In this document: one piece after another, positions 1 to 7,088 of the stretch
How positions within the stretch are numbered: position 1 is the first letter of the stretch
How the letters are laid out: each line of letters opens with the position of its first letter
From: Caldisericaceae bacterium
GTDB lineage: Bacteria > Calditrichota > Calditrichia > Calditrichales > Calditrichaceae
Assembly (NCBI GenBank): GCA_021160885.1
Contig: JAGHBR010000217.1
Coordinates: 1-13,294, forward strand
Length of the DNA: 13,294 nucleotides
Direction: 5' to 3'
Position numbers and translations under genes: made by a program
Notes under the pieces: model-generated
The model's input: the letters and a program-made list of their open reading frames with translations, nothing else
Databases searched by the model: none
What the model was told of the DNA's origin: nothing

Positions 1-12
1 GAACTGAGGAAA

Positions 13-1236
13 ATGAATTTGAAATCCGTTTCACGCATCATTTTAATACTTTGGGTTTTTATTGCAGTAGGCCTGAGTGATGATTACACAGGTCTGGCCA
101 GCAACCTGTTTTTAAGAGCCCAGTTGAGTCCCAGAGCTTCTGCCCTGGGTGGAGCCTATTCTGCCATTGGTAACGATGCCCAGTCTATTTATTTCAATCC
201 CGCTGGTTTTGTGCAACTAAAAAAACATGAAATTAGTCTGGTGCATGTTCAATGGTTCGAAGACATCCGCATGCAAAATTTAAGCCTTGCTTTTAAAGCC
301 GATCCAAAATTGGCTGTTGGGCTGGGCTTTTCTTACATGGGAATGCCGGAAATTCAGGGCAAAGACCGCTTTGGGCAGGAAACTGAAAAGCTGAATGTCA
401 ATAGCTCCATTTTACAATTAAATATCGCTTACAAGGCGTATCCATCCTTTTTTGTCGGAATGGGACTTAAATATTTTCGGGATAATCTGGCTGGCTACAT
501 TGGTTCTGGCCTAGCTGTAGATTTTGGAATTTTTATGGAAACCATTGTCCCACATCTTACTTTTGCGGCCGCCGTACAAAATTTAGGCAATAAAATTCGC
601 TATGACCAGCAAGATGAAGCACTTCCCTTAACCTATCGTCTCGGATTAGGCTATGCCATCCCTGCCGCCCATCTAAAAATTGCCATTGATGGCATCCGTT
701 CGGTAGATCAAAACTGGCGCCTGGCTACGGGCCTTGAATTTTCGTACCAAAAATATGTTTTTTTAAGAATTGGCAATAACTGGTTTGGAGACCTTTCCGC
801 TTTCCAACCAGCATTTGGCGCCGGTTTTAGTCCTACCGAAAATCTTTCGATCGACTATACTTTTTACAATCATCAACAATTAGGTTACACGCATCGGATA
901 GGTGTTAGTTTTCGCTTTGGGCAAAATTCGATTTCATTCCAACGAAATAGTTTGCCAACAGAATATGTTTTACGGCCACCCGAACGGGTTTACGCCTATG
1001 TGCAGGGCGGAGCTATCAAAGTAGAATGGTCAGATGTCCCGGGAGCTCAATATCAGGTTTACGTTCGTAAAAGTAATGATAGAGAATGGGTAAAAGCGAA
1101 AAACTCATTGTTTTGGGCTCATGAATTGTTAATTAAAAAACCAGCCCGGAAAACAACTATTGACATTGCCGTTTCAAGCATTATTAATGGTAAAGAAAGT
1201 TCTCTTTCACGCATTGTAACCATAGAAATTAAATAA
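13..1236 (+). CDS. PorV/PorQ (UPF0164)-family outer-membrane barrel with C-terminal FN3-like domain
   Basis: Predicted outer-membrane beta-barrel of 407 residues. The N-terminus (about residues 1-22) is a hydrophobic signal peptide. The family hallmark follows at about 38-66: an alanine/glycine-rich ASALGGAYSAIGNDAQSIYF stretch running into NPAG. Residues 70-310 are alternating strands typical of a barrel. Residues about 322-407 look like a fibronectin-III domain (VKVEW/YQVYVRK-type strands), which most PorV/PorQ proteins lack. Known family roles: PorV is the T9SS shuttle protein that carries cargo to the sortase, and PorQ-like paralogues are structural. Here the gene sits 2 bases before a T9SS-sorted protein, which suggests a dedicated barrel/cargo pair (inference). 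The start is ATG 13, with GAGGA at 6-10 close upstream. Family assignment is firm; the exact role, porin versus secretion shuttle, is open. Confidence 0.85.
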   Translation: MNLKSVSRIILILWVFIAVGLSDDYTGLASNLFLRAQLSPRASALGGAYSAIGNDAQSIYFNPAGFVQLKKHEISLVHVQWFEDIRMQNLSLAFKADPKLAVGLGFSYMGMPEIQGKDRFGQETEKLNVNSSILQLNIAYKAYPSFFVGMGLKYFRDNLAGYIGSGLAVDFGIFMETIVPHLTFAAAVQNLGNKIRYDQQDEALPLTYRLGLGYAIPAAHLKIAIDGIRSVDQNWRLATGLEFSYQKYVFLRIGNNWFGDLSAFQPAFGAGFSPTENLSIDYTFYNHQQLGYTHRIGVSFRFGQNSISFQRNSLPTEYVLRPPERVYAYVQGGAIKVEWSDVPGAQYQVYVRKSNDREWVKAKNSLFWAHELLIKKPARKTTIDIAVSSIINGKESSLSRIVTIEIK

Positions 1237-1238
1237 AA

Positions 1239-4097
1239 ATGATGAGACTAAGAATGAACATAAAATGGATATTGATTGTTTTCTATTTGCTTGTCACCGG
1301 ACTCCAGGCTCAAACCAATCATTTTAAGCTGATCTGGGATAATAATAAAGAAGATGACATGTACATGTACCGCATTTTTCGTGGTAACGCTGAAAATAAT
1401 TTGTCAAAGATAGATAGTGTTTACTTTCCGGACTCGACTTACAATGACTTTGCCATTAAAAAGGGTACGATCTATTTTTATGCCATTAAAGCAGTTGATT
1501 TTGCCTTAAATGCCAGTCCTTTTTCCCAAACGGTTTCGGCTGCAGTTCCGTTAATCCAGAATTTGCCGGAGCAAATTGTGTGTCCTCCGGATACAACTAT
1601 CCAGTTCGCTCTTGATGAACATGTGTTGGATCCTGATCATGATGATTCTCAAATTCAATGGCAAATAAGTGGTTTTAACCAGCTGCAGGTTAACTTTAAT
1701 TCCACTTCAAGGACTTTGACGGTAACCACGCCTTCAAGTTGGGCCGGCCAGGATCGTATTGATTTGCAGGCTACTGATCCCGATGGATTCAATGATAAAT
1801 ATTCAATGTATTTTGTTGCCAAAGCCGGTGTTACGCCACCGGAATGGTCGACGATTCCTCAACAAAAAACTCTGGAAGACACACCGTTCAGCATCAACCT
1901 TTTAGAATTTGTTCAAAATGTCAATGAATTGCAGGGCACTTTAACATTTAGTGTGGGGCAGGGCGATCATCTTTCATTAAAATTAGCAGACACCATGTTG
2001 ACCATTACGCCAGAAAAAGACTGGTATGGCACCTCACAAGTTTTGGTGCGTGTAGAAGATGAACGCCATAATTCGGACAGCAGCCAGTTCGAAGTGGTTG
2101 TTGAACCTGTGAATGATCCGCCTGTGTTAAGCAGTTTGCCCAATTTTAAAATGAATCAGGACACGACTGTTGCCCTGGCTTTAAACGATTTTGTGTATGA
2201 TGTTGATAATGAAAAAGCCAGTTTAAGCTGGACGTTTGCCAATCATCCTCATGTTCAATTGGACTATGATGCGGATCAACAGATGTTGCAAATTACCACT
2301 CCTGCAGATTGGTCTGGTTTTGAATATATCGAGGCAAAAGTAATGGATCCCGAAAAATCTTTTGCAATTGATACAATTATTGTTCAGGTGTTGACCGTGA
2401 CTAAAGCGCCGGTAATTTCAGAGTTTCCTGAAATCCGTTTTAATGAAGATGAAAGTTATTCTGTTAATTTGAATTATTATATTCAGGATCCGGATACACC
2501 GATACAAAATTTATTCTGGGAAGCGTACGATTATCAAAATTTAAACGTGGATATTAATTACACAAAAAAGATTTTGAAAATAAGCGGTGAAACCAACTGG
2601 TTTGGAAGCGAGCAATTTTGGTTAAAAGTTTCCGATGCGGATCGTCAATCCGATAGTGTACGCGTTTCTGTAACTATTTTGCCAGTGAATGATCCACCTT
2701 TTTTTAAAACTTTCCCGGCCATTGATCTTTCAATACAAAATCCACGTTCGGTTGCCTTTAAAAATTTTATCGCCGATGTGGATGATGCTGTGGATGATCT
2801 TTATTTGAGATTTTTACCGGTTGATTCCATTCAAATAACCATTAATGACAACACAATACAATTTGAGGCTGACGAAAACTGGTACGGCCAAACTCAGGCA
2901 ACCCTAATTGTTCAGGACCCTGCAGGCGCTTCGGACAGCACTAATGTGTTAATCTATCGGCAAAACCTGGCACATGCACCGTGCATCATTGGGCTGGATA
3001 CCCTTCACATTGATGAAGATCGATGGCGGGTACTAAAACTGCATGATAAGGTGAATGATCCGGATGGTGATATATCGCAGATACTGTGGGAAGTGGTTTC
3101 CGGGCAAAATGTAGAAGTTCAATTAAACCAGGCAGCCAAAGAAGTCACATTAAAACCAATTGAAAACTGGTGGGGCGAAGATCATGTGGTGTTTAAAGCT
3201 TCAGATGCGGATGGTTATTTTGATTATGACACTTTGAAGGTTTATGTGAACCCCATTAATGATCCTCCAGAATTAAAGCCCATTCCGGATCAAACCATGT
3301 TGGCCGGCACTTATTACACTTTTAATTTAAAAGATTATCTTTATGATGCCGATGGCGATCAGGATCTGGTTAAAATAGAATTGCTGAATAATCCCAATAG
3401 TTACATCGGTTTTTATTTGACAGATAATGGATTCAGAGCCACCTTTTTTGCTCCACAAGGTTTCCATGGAAACGAAACATTTATGGTCAGGGCTACGGAC
3501 GCGGCCGGAGCTCAGGCTTTTTCTATATTTGTCATTAAAGTACTGGCCAAAACCATAAAAACCGGCGTTGCCGTTCATCCGTTTGGCAGTGGCACAACGA
3601 TCAATTTTTACTGGCATTCCAGAATGCCGACCAAAGACCAGATTGAGTACAGCCTTGATTATAGTTTTAGCATGCGTTCGGAAAAGGAAGAGGTTTTTTC
3701 GCAGGAACATAACTTCACTTTGAAAAATCTGGAACCGGAAAAAACATATCACTACAGAATTGTTTCAGTAGATGAAAATGGCAATGTGATTGTCAATCCT
3801 GATTCTGTTTTTACTACCGGCAAAATGGTAGAGTGTGTAAATGTTTTCCCTATTCCGTACCGTAAAAGTGATCCAAATGCCGGAGAGGCCATTTATTTTA
3901 CCAATCTGAGTGAAAAAACCACTATTATGATTTTTAATTTGTTAGGCGAGCTGGTGTTGAAAAAGGAAGTGTCCGAACCAGTATTTGGTTGGGATTTGAA
4001 AAATCAGGCTGGTAAAGAGGTACGGTCAGGAATTTACATTTACCATGTTAAAACGAATGACAAAACCTTTCGTGGAAAGTTGATTATTATTCGATAA
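1239..4097 (+). CDS. T9SS-secreted multidomain protein with seven cadherin/Ig-like repeats and FN3-like domains
   Basis: Large secreted or cell-surface protein of 952 residues. A signal peptide (hydrophobic core IKWILIVFYLLVTG) ends near LQAQ. An FN3-like domain spans about 26-105. Seven tandem cadherin/Ig-like repeats with a period near 95 residues follow (about 107-770). Each carries an acidic D-P-D or D-x-D strand, a W-x-G motif (dWyG/nWfG) and, in repeats 2, 4 and 6, a terminal VNDPP or INDPP. A second FN3-like domain lies at about 770-865. The C-terminus (about 866-952) is a T9SS type A sorting domain: VFPIPYR, then MIFNLLGELV, then SGIYIYHVKT and a basic final strand. The acidic repeats suggest Ca2+ binding and an adhesive or structural surface role. 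No catalytic domain is seen. It probably shares an operon with the upstream barrel (2-base gap). In-frame starts are ATG 1239, 1242 and 1254; 1254 has a possible GATGAG ribosome site and gives a neater signal peptide. Confidence 0.88.
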   Translation: MMRLRMNIKWILIVFYLLVTGLQAQTNHFKLIWDNNKEDDMYMYRIFRGNAENNLSKIDSVYFPDSTYNDFAIKKGTIYFYAIKAVDFALNASPFSQTVSAAVPLIQNLPEQIVCPPDTTIQFALDEHVLDPDHDDSQIQWQISGFNQLQVNFNSTSRTLTVTTPSSWAGQDRIDLQATDPDGFNDKYSMYFVAKAGVTPPEWSTIPQQKTLEDTPFSINLLEFVQNVNELQGTLTFSVGQGDHLSLKLADTMLTITPEKDWYGTSQVLVRVEDERHNSDSSQFEVVVEPVNDPPVLSSLPNFKMNQDTTVALALNDFVYDVDNEKASLSWTFANHPHVQLDYDADQQMLQITTPADWSGFEYIEAKVMDPEKSFAIDTIIVQVLTVTKAPVISEFPEIRFNEDESYSVNLNYYIQDPDTPIQNLFWEAYDYQNLNVDINYTKKILKISGETNWFGSEQFWLKVSDADRQSDSVRVSVTILPVNDPPFFKTFPAIDLSIQNPRSVAFKNFIADVDDAVDDLYLRFLPVDSIQITINDNTIQFEADENWYGQTQATLIVQDPAGASDSTNVLIYRQNLAHAPCIIGLDTLHIDEDRWRVLKLHDKVNDPDGDISQILWEVVSGQNVEVQLNQAAKEVTLKPIENWWGEDHVVFKASDADGYFDYDTLKVYVNPINDPPELKPIPDQTMLAGTYYTFNLKDYLYDADGDQDLVKIELLNNPNSYIGFYLTDNGFRATFFAPQGFHGNETFMVRATDAAGAQAFSIFVIKVLAKTIKTGVAVHPFGSGTTINFYWHSRMPTKDQIEYSLDYSFSMRSEKEEVFSQEHNFTLKNLEPEKTYHYRIVSVDENGNVIVNPDSVFTTGKMVECVNVFPIPYRKSDPNAGEAIYFTNLSEKTTIMIFNLLGELVLKKEVSEPVFGWDLKNQAGKEVRSGIYIYHVKTNDKTFRGKLIIIR

Positions 4098-4355
4098 TGA
4101 TATTCTAAATCCCACTTTTTGAAACAGCCTCGAAATTTTTAAGGTTGGATTTTACAATTACTCTGATATTAATTCTTTTTGCAGCTCCTGGTTTCAGGTG
4201 TACGCACAACTAACCTTTTGTATTTTGGAGAAATTGAAAATGGATTTGTCATAATGGCAAGCACATTGTTCAAAGTTCAGGATGATCTTCAGAAAAAAAT
4301 TCAGGTTAATGTTAGCTACTCCCCAATGCCCTTTTACTTCTCTGTTTTCCCAATT

Positions 4356-4396
4356 TTGAGAAAAAGGTGAACGATTTCACCAAACATTGAGAAAAA
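4356..4396. promoter_or_regulatory. Palindrome flanked by direct repeats; candidate activator binding site for the rnf operon
   Basis: A perfect inverted repeat, GGTGAA-CGAT-TTCACC, spans 4366-4381. It is flanked by two identical copies of TTGAGAAAAA at 4356-4365 and 4387-4396, whose starts are 31 bases apart, about three helical turns. The centre lies about 130 bases upstream of the start predicted from the sigma-54 promoter, in the range usual for enhancer-binding-protein sites. Read on the minus strand, the 6-base-pair stem is followed by TTTTT, so a weak minus-strand terminator is the alternative, although no minus-strand gene nearby would need it. The regulator is unknown. Confidence 0.5.
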
Positions 4397-4469
4397 TTTC
4401 TTATTATCAGGGACTAAATAAAAATTAGAAATCCTTGAATTTATTTGTTTTCCATTATTTTTGTAAAAC

Positions 4470-4482
4470 CCAATTTAATTGG
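4470..4482. promoter_or_regulatory. 13-base dyad overlapping the -24 element (possible operator)
   Basis: CCAATT-T-AATTGG is a perfect inverted repeat about a single central base. Its right arm contains the GG of the predicted -24 element, so a protein bound here would block sigma-54 RNA polymerase. The sequence is AT-rich and short, so chance is a real possibility. Confidence 0.3.
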
Positions 4483-4495
4483 TACACACTTTGCA
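4479..4495 (+). promoter_or_regulatory. Sigma-54 (RpoN) -24/-12 promoter of the rseC-rnf operon
   Basis: The sequence TTGGTACACACTTTGCA matches the sigma-54 consensus YTGGYACRNNNNTTGCW at every defined position. The invariant GG (4481-4482) and GC (4493-4494) are exactly 12 bases apart. Transcription would start near 4506, about 19 bases before the rseC ATG, leaving room for the AAGGA ribosome site at 4518-4522. A sigma-70 reading (TTGTAA 4461-4466, 16-base spacer, TACACA 4483-4488) is weaker. Known biology: sigma-54 promoters need an ATP-dependent enhancer-binding activator, so the operon is probably tightly conditional. Confidence 0.75.
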
Positions 4496-4524
4496 CTAAG
4501 TAAAGTTTAAAAAATTTAAGGACC

Positions 4525-4956
4525 ATGGAAAGCATTAAAGAATTTGGTAAGATTATTGCGGTAAATGACCACTTTGTTCGCATTGAGGTACAACCTGCAG
4601 AGCAGGAGTGCCACAGATGCGCCATGGCCTCACTTTGTTTTAGTGGGCAGGAAAATAAAAAAAGAATTGATTTGGAAAGAAAACAATTGTCGTTTTTGCC
4701 AAAAGTCGGTCAGCGGGTAGAATTGCAATTTAACAAAGTTTTAGAGTACTCTTTTCTGGTCTATTTATTGCCATTACTTTTCTTTCTACTTGGGCTTTTT
4801 ATTTCAAGCATGATTTTAAAACTTTCCAATGAATTATTGATTTTTGCATCGGCAATGTTGGGTTTGGGAGTGGGATTTTTTGTACTCAGACTTGTGAATA
4901 ATTCAGTAAGTAAGAATGGATTAAAGATCGAGCTTAAACTGGTGGGAGAGGATTGA
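4525..4956 (+). CDS. rseC: RseC/MucC-family membrane protein at the head of the rnf operon
   Basis: A 143-residue RseC/MucC-family protein (SoxR-reducing system RseC in E. coli). The N-terminal half is a small cytoplasmic domain with the family cysteine cluster C29-x2-C32-x5-C38. E. coli RseC has an additional cysteine upstream that is absent here. Two membrane helices follow at about 75-98 and 103-122, then a short polar tail. In E. coli, RseC works with the Rsx (Rnf) complex to re-reduce SoxR. In many anaerobes an RseC gene simply precedes rnfB, where it may help assemble or modulate the complex; its biochemical role there is unsettled. It is the first gene after the sigma-54 promoter. AAGGA at 4518-4522 precedes the ATG, and the stop codon overlaps the rnfB start (TGATG). 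Confidence 0.88.
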   Translation: MESIKEFGKIIAVNDHFVRIEVQPAEQECHRCAMASLCFSGQENKKRIDLERKQLSFLPKVGQRVELQFNKVLEYSFLVYLLPLLFFLLGLFISSMILKLSNELLIFASAMLGLGVGFFVLRLVNNSVSKNGLKIELKLVGED

Positions 4957-5768
4957 TGGTAGAGATTTTATTGCCTGGCTTTATTTTAGCCGGCTTTGCC
5001 CTGATTTCGGCTTCCGGACTTTACCTGGCATCAAAAAAATTCTATGTGTATGAAGACCCAAGAATTGATGAAGTAGAAGCCTTGCTGCCTGGCGCCAATT
5101 GCGGCGGTTGCGGTTACGCCGGTTGCAGGGCACTGGCAGAACACATCGTAAATGATCACACGGTTGATACCCCATGCCCGGTAGCTGAACCGATTGTTAT
5201 GGAGAAGATAGCTGATCTTTTGGGGCTGGAAGCGTCCGTTCAGGAAAAACAGGTGGCCACTTTGCTATGTAAAGGCACCCATGAAAACAGCGCCTTAGCC
5301 ATGGATTATCGTGGCATTCAGGATTGTTGGGCGGCTGTAATTGTGGCTGATTCCATAAAAGATTGTGCCTTTGCCTGTCTGGGGTTGGGTTCTTGTGTAC
5401 AGGCCTGCAACTTTGATGCCATGCGAATTGAAAATGGCATTGTGGTCATTGACGAAGAAAAATGCACCGGCTGCGGTATTTGCATTTCCCATTGTCCCAA
5501 GAATTTACTTGTGTTGCGCCCCGTTTCCCAAAAAACTATTGTGACCTGTTCGAACACAGACCGTGGACCGGAAGCACGCAAAGCCTGTAAAGTGGCTTGT
5601 ATTGGTTGCATGAAATGCCAGAAAGTTTGTCAGCATCAGGCTATTTATGTTGAGGACTTTTTGGCGCGCATTGATTTTGAAAAATGTACAAACTGTGGTG
5701 ACTGTGTGGAAGCATGTCCTACCAATGCCATAGAAATGCGGGGAGAACAGGTTTATGTTACAGCTTAA
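4956..5768 (+). CDS. rnfB: RnfB, polyferredoxin electron-input subunit of the Rnf complex
   Basis: Electron-entry subunit of the ion-translocating ferredoxin:NAD+ oxidoreductase, 270 residues from ATG 4956. One N-terminal membrane helix (about 4-25) anchors it. The four-cysteine Fe-S motif typical of RnfB follows: C49-x2-C52-x4-C57-x16-C74. Two bacterial-type 2[4Fe-4S] ferredoxin segments come next: C137/C141/C147/C151 with C170-x2-C173-x2-C176-x3-C180, and C211/C215/C218/C221/C225 with C244-x2-C247-x2-C250-x3-C254. Up to five [4Fe-4S] clusters are therefore possible. The protein is longer than the roughly 190-residue E. coli RnfB and resembles the extended form of strict anaerobes. ATG 4956 is preferred over TTG 4953 because it overlaps the rseC stop (TGATG) and follows a GGGAGAGGA ribosome site (4944-4952). 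Confidence 0.95.
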   Translation: MVEILLPGFILAGFALISASGLYLASKKFYVYEDPRIDEVEALLPGANCGGCGYAGCRALAEHIVNDHTVDTPCPVAEPIVMEKIADLLGLEASVQEKQVATLLCKGTHENSALAMDYRGIQDCWAAVIVADSIKDCAFACLGLGSCVQACNFDAMRIENGIVVIDEEKCTGCGICISHCPKNLLVLRPVSQKTIVTCSNTDRGPEARKACKVACIGCMKCQKVCQHQAIYVEDFLARIDFEKCTNCGDCVEACPTNAIEMRGEQVYVTA

Positions 5769-7086
5769 AACGTTTCCAAAGGGTGGTATTCATCCATCGC
5801 AACAGAAAATTTCGGCACAGGCGTCAATAACTTACGGAGAGATTCCGAAACAACTGTTAATTCCCGTCAATCAGCACATTGGCCGAACGGCCAATGTGGT
5901 GGTTAAAAAGAACGATGTAGTAAAACGAGGGCAGCTACTGGCCCAGGCTTCAGGATTTATTTCGTCCAATGTGCACGCGCCGGTAGATGGCAAAGTGATG
6001 AAAGTGTTCCGTTTTTCTCTGTTAGGAGGCGCCATTGGCGAGGTTATTCAAATTCAACCTGATGAACCAGGCAAAAGTTATCGTGAAGTGCTGGAACAGG
6101 ATGTGGAGCTTTCGGTTGACTTAAATAAATTGACTGCGGAAGAAATCCGCAAAAGGATTCAGGAAGCCGGAATTGTAGGCATGGGTGGTGCCGGTTTCCC
6201 CACGCATGTAAAGCTTTCGCCTCCACCGGAAAAGAAAATCGATGCCCTGATCATCAATGGCGCCGAATGTGAACCGTACATTACAGCCGACCATCGAATT
6301 ATGGTAGAACAACCGGCTCAGATCATTCAAGGGATTAAGATTCTGAAAAAGCTCTTTCCGGAGGTGCCGGTTTACATCGGCATTGAAGATAATAAACCCG
6401 ATGCCTTAAACATGATGGACAAGGCTGCCGCCCGGGAAGAGGGCATATTTGTAGTACCATTAAAGGCCAAATATCCACAAGGTGGTGAAAAACAGTTAAT
6501 CAAGGCGGTACTGAATCGGGAAGTGCCCTCCAAAGGCCTGCCCATGGATGTAGGTGTGATTGTGCAAAACGTAGCCACTGTGCTGGCCATTCGCAATGTG
6601 TTTTACCATAATCGGCCTTTGCTTGAACGAGTTGTGACCGTTTCCGGCAGCCTTGTTGAACATCCTGGTAATATTTTATTACCCATTGGTACGCCGGTTT
6701 CCTATATAATGGACAAATTCAACATTGATCGCGAACGGGTTCGTCTGTTACTGGCTGGTGGACCAATGATGGGACGCACCTGCCATTCTTTTGAAAGTCC
6801 CATCAGCAAAACCACGTCGGCCTTGCTCTTTTTTGATGAAAAGGCCTTTGTGCAGCGTCAGGAAAATCCCTGCCTGCGTTGCGGAAACTGTGTCAGTGTT
6901 TGTCCCATGGGGCTTGATGTGGCTATTTACGTGCAAATGGTTCAAAAGAATAAACTCGATGATTATGCCAAAGAACACATCATGGACTGCATTGAATGTG
7001 GCAGTTGTACTTATGTGTGCCCGGCAAATCGCCGTCTGGTACATTGGATGAGGTTAGGGAAGAGAATTATTAAGAGAGAGAATTAG
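5755..7086 (+). CDS. rnfC: RnfC, NADH/NAD-binding subunit of the Rnf complex
   Basis: Peripheral cytoplasmic subunit of 443 residues, related to NuoF and NqrA, where electrons are exchanged with NAD(H). An N-terminal RnfC barrel-sandwich domain (about 1-105) includes NVHAPVDGKV. The nucleotide/flavin-binding fold carries the glycine-rich GMGGAGFPTHVKL at 142-153 and INGAECEPY at 167-175. An SLBB-like region (about 263-320) follows GGEKQLIKAVLNREVPSKGLP. Two [4Fe-4S] motifs are at C373-x2-C376-x2-C379-x3-C383 and C412-x2-C415-x2-C418-x3-C422. The length is usual for anaerobes and lacks the long alanine/lysine-rich tail of enterobacterial RnfC. The gene overlaps rnfB by 14 bases, and its GGGGAG ribosome site (5740-5745) lies inside rnfB, so the two are probably translationally coupled. 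Confidence 0.96.
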   Translation: MLQLKTFPKGGIHPSQQKISAQASITYGEIPKQLLIPVNQHIGRTANVVVKKNDVVKRGQLLAQASGFISSNVHAPVDGKVMKVFRFSLLGGAIGEVIQIQPDEPGKSYREVLEQDVELSVDLNKLTAEEIRKRIQEAGIVGMGGAGFPTHVKLSPPPEKKIDALIINGAECEPYITADHRIMVEQPAQIIQGIKILKKLFPEVPVYIGIEDNKPDALNMMDKAAAREEGIFVVPLKAKYPQGGEKQLIKAVLNREVPSKGLPMDVGVIVQNVATVLAIRNVFYHNRPLLERVVTVSGSLVEHPGNILLPIGTPVSYIMDKFNIDRERVRLLLAGGPMMGRTCHSFESPISKTTSALLFFDEKAFVQRQENPCLRCGNCVSVCPMGLDVAIYVQMVQKNKLDDYAKEHIMDCIECGSCTYVCPANRRLVHWMRLGKRIIKREN

Positions 7087-7088
7087 CA

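Larger units (their letters stand above)
4098..4524. other. Intergenic region between surface-protein genes and the rnf operon
   Basis: This 427-base gap has no convincing gene. A 63-codon TTG-initiated frame at 4179-4370 has no ribosome site and no recognisable motif. I see no strong intrinsic terminator just after 4097, so the upstream operon may end by another route. The right half is very AT-rich and holds the regulatory elements listed separately: a palindrome flanked by direct repeats (4356-4396), a 13-base dyad (4470-4482) and a sigma-54-type promoter (4479-4495). Confidence 0.7.

Noticed and set aside
1560..3545. Nucleotide-level tandem repeat or CRISPR-like array
   Set aside because: The periodicity is at the protein level, about 95 residues with divergent DNA. 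No short identical repeats with spacers are present anywhere in the window.
3327..3752. 141-codon minus-strand frame inside the repeat-protein gene
   Set aside because: It is fully antisense to a gene with clear domain structure and has no family-like features.
4098..4170. Terminator after the surface-protein gene
   Set aside because: AAATCC and GGATTT pair only across a long loop and no T-tract follows, so I do not call a terminator.
4179..4370. 63-codon plus-strand frame in the gap before rseC
   Set aside because: It has a TTG start with no ribosome site and no recognisable motif, and it runs into the regulatory palindrome. Chance is the simplest explanation.
6791..7051. 86-codon plus-strand frame within rnfC
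   Set aside because: It overlaps the Fe-S half of rnfC in another frame. The rnfC frame carries all the conserved motifs.
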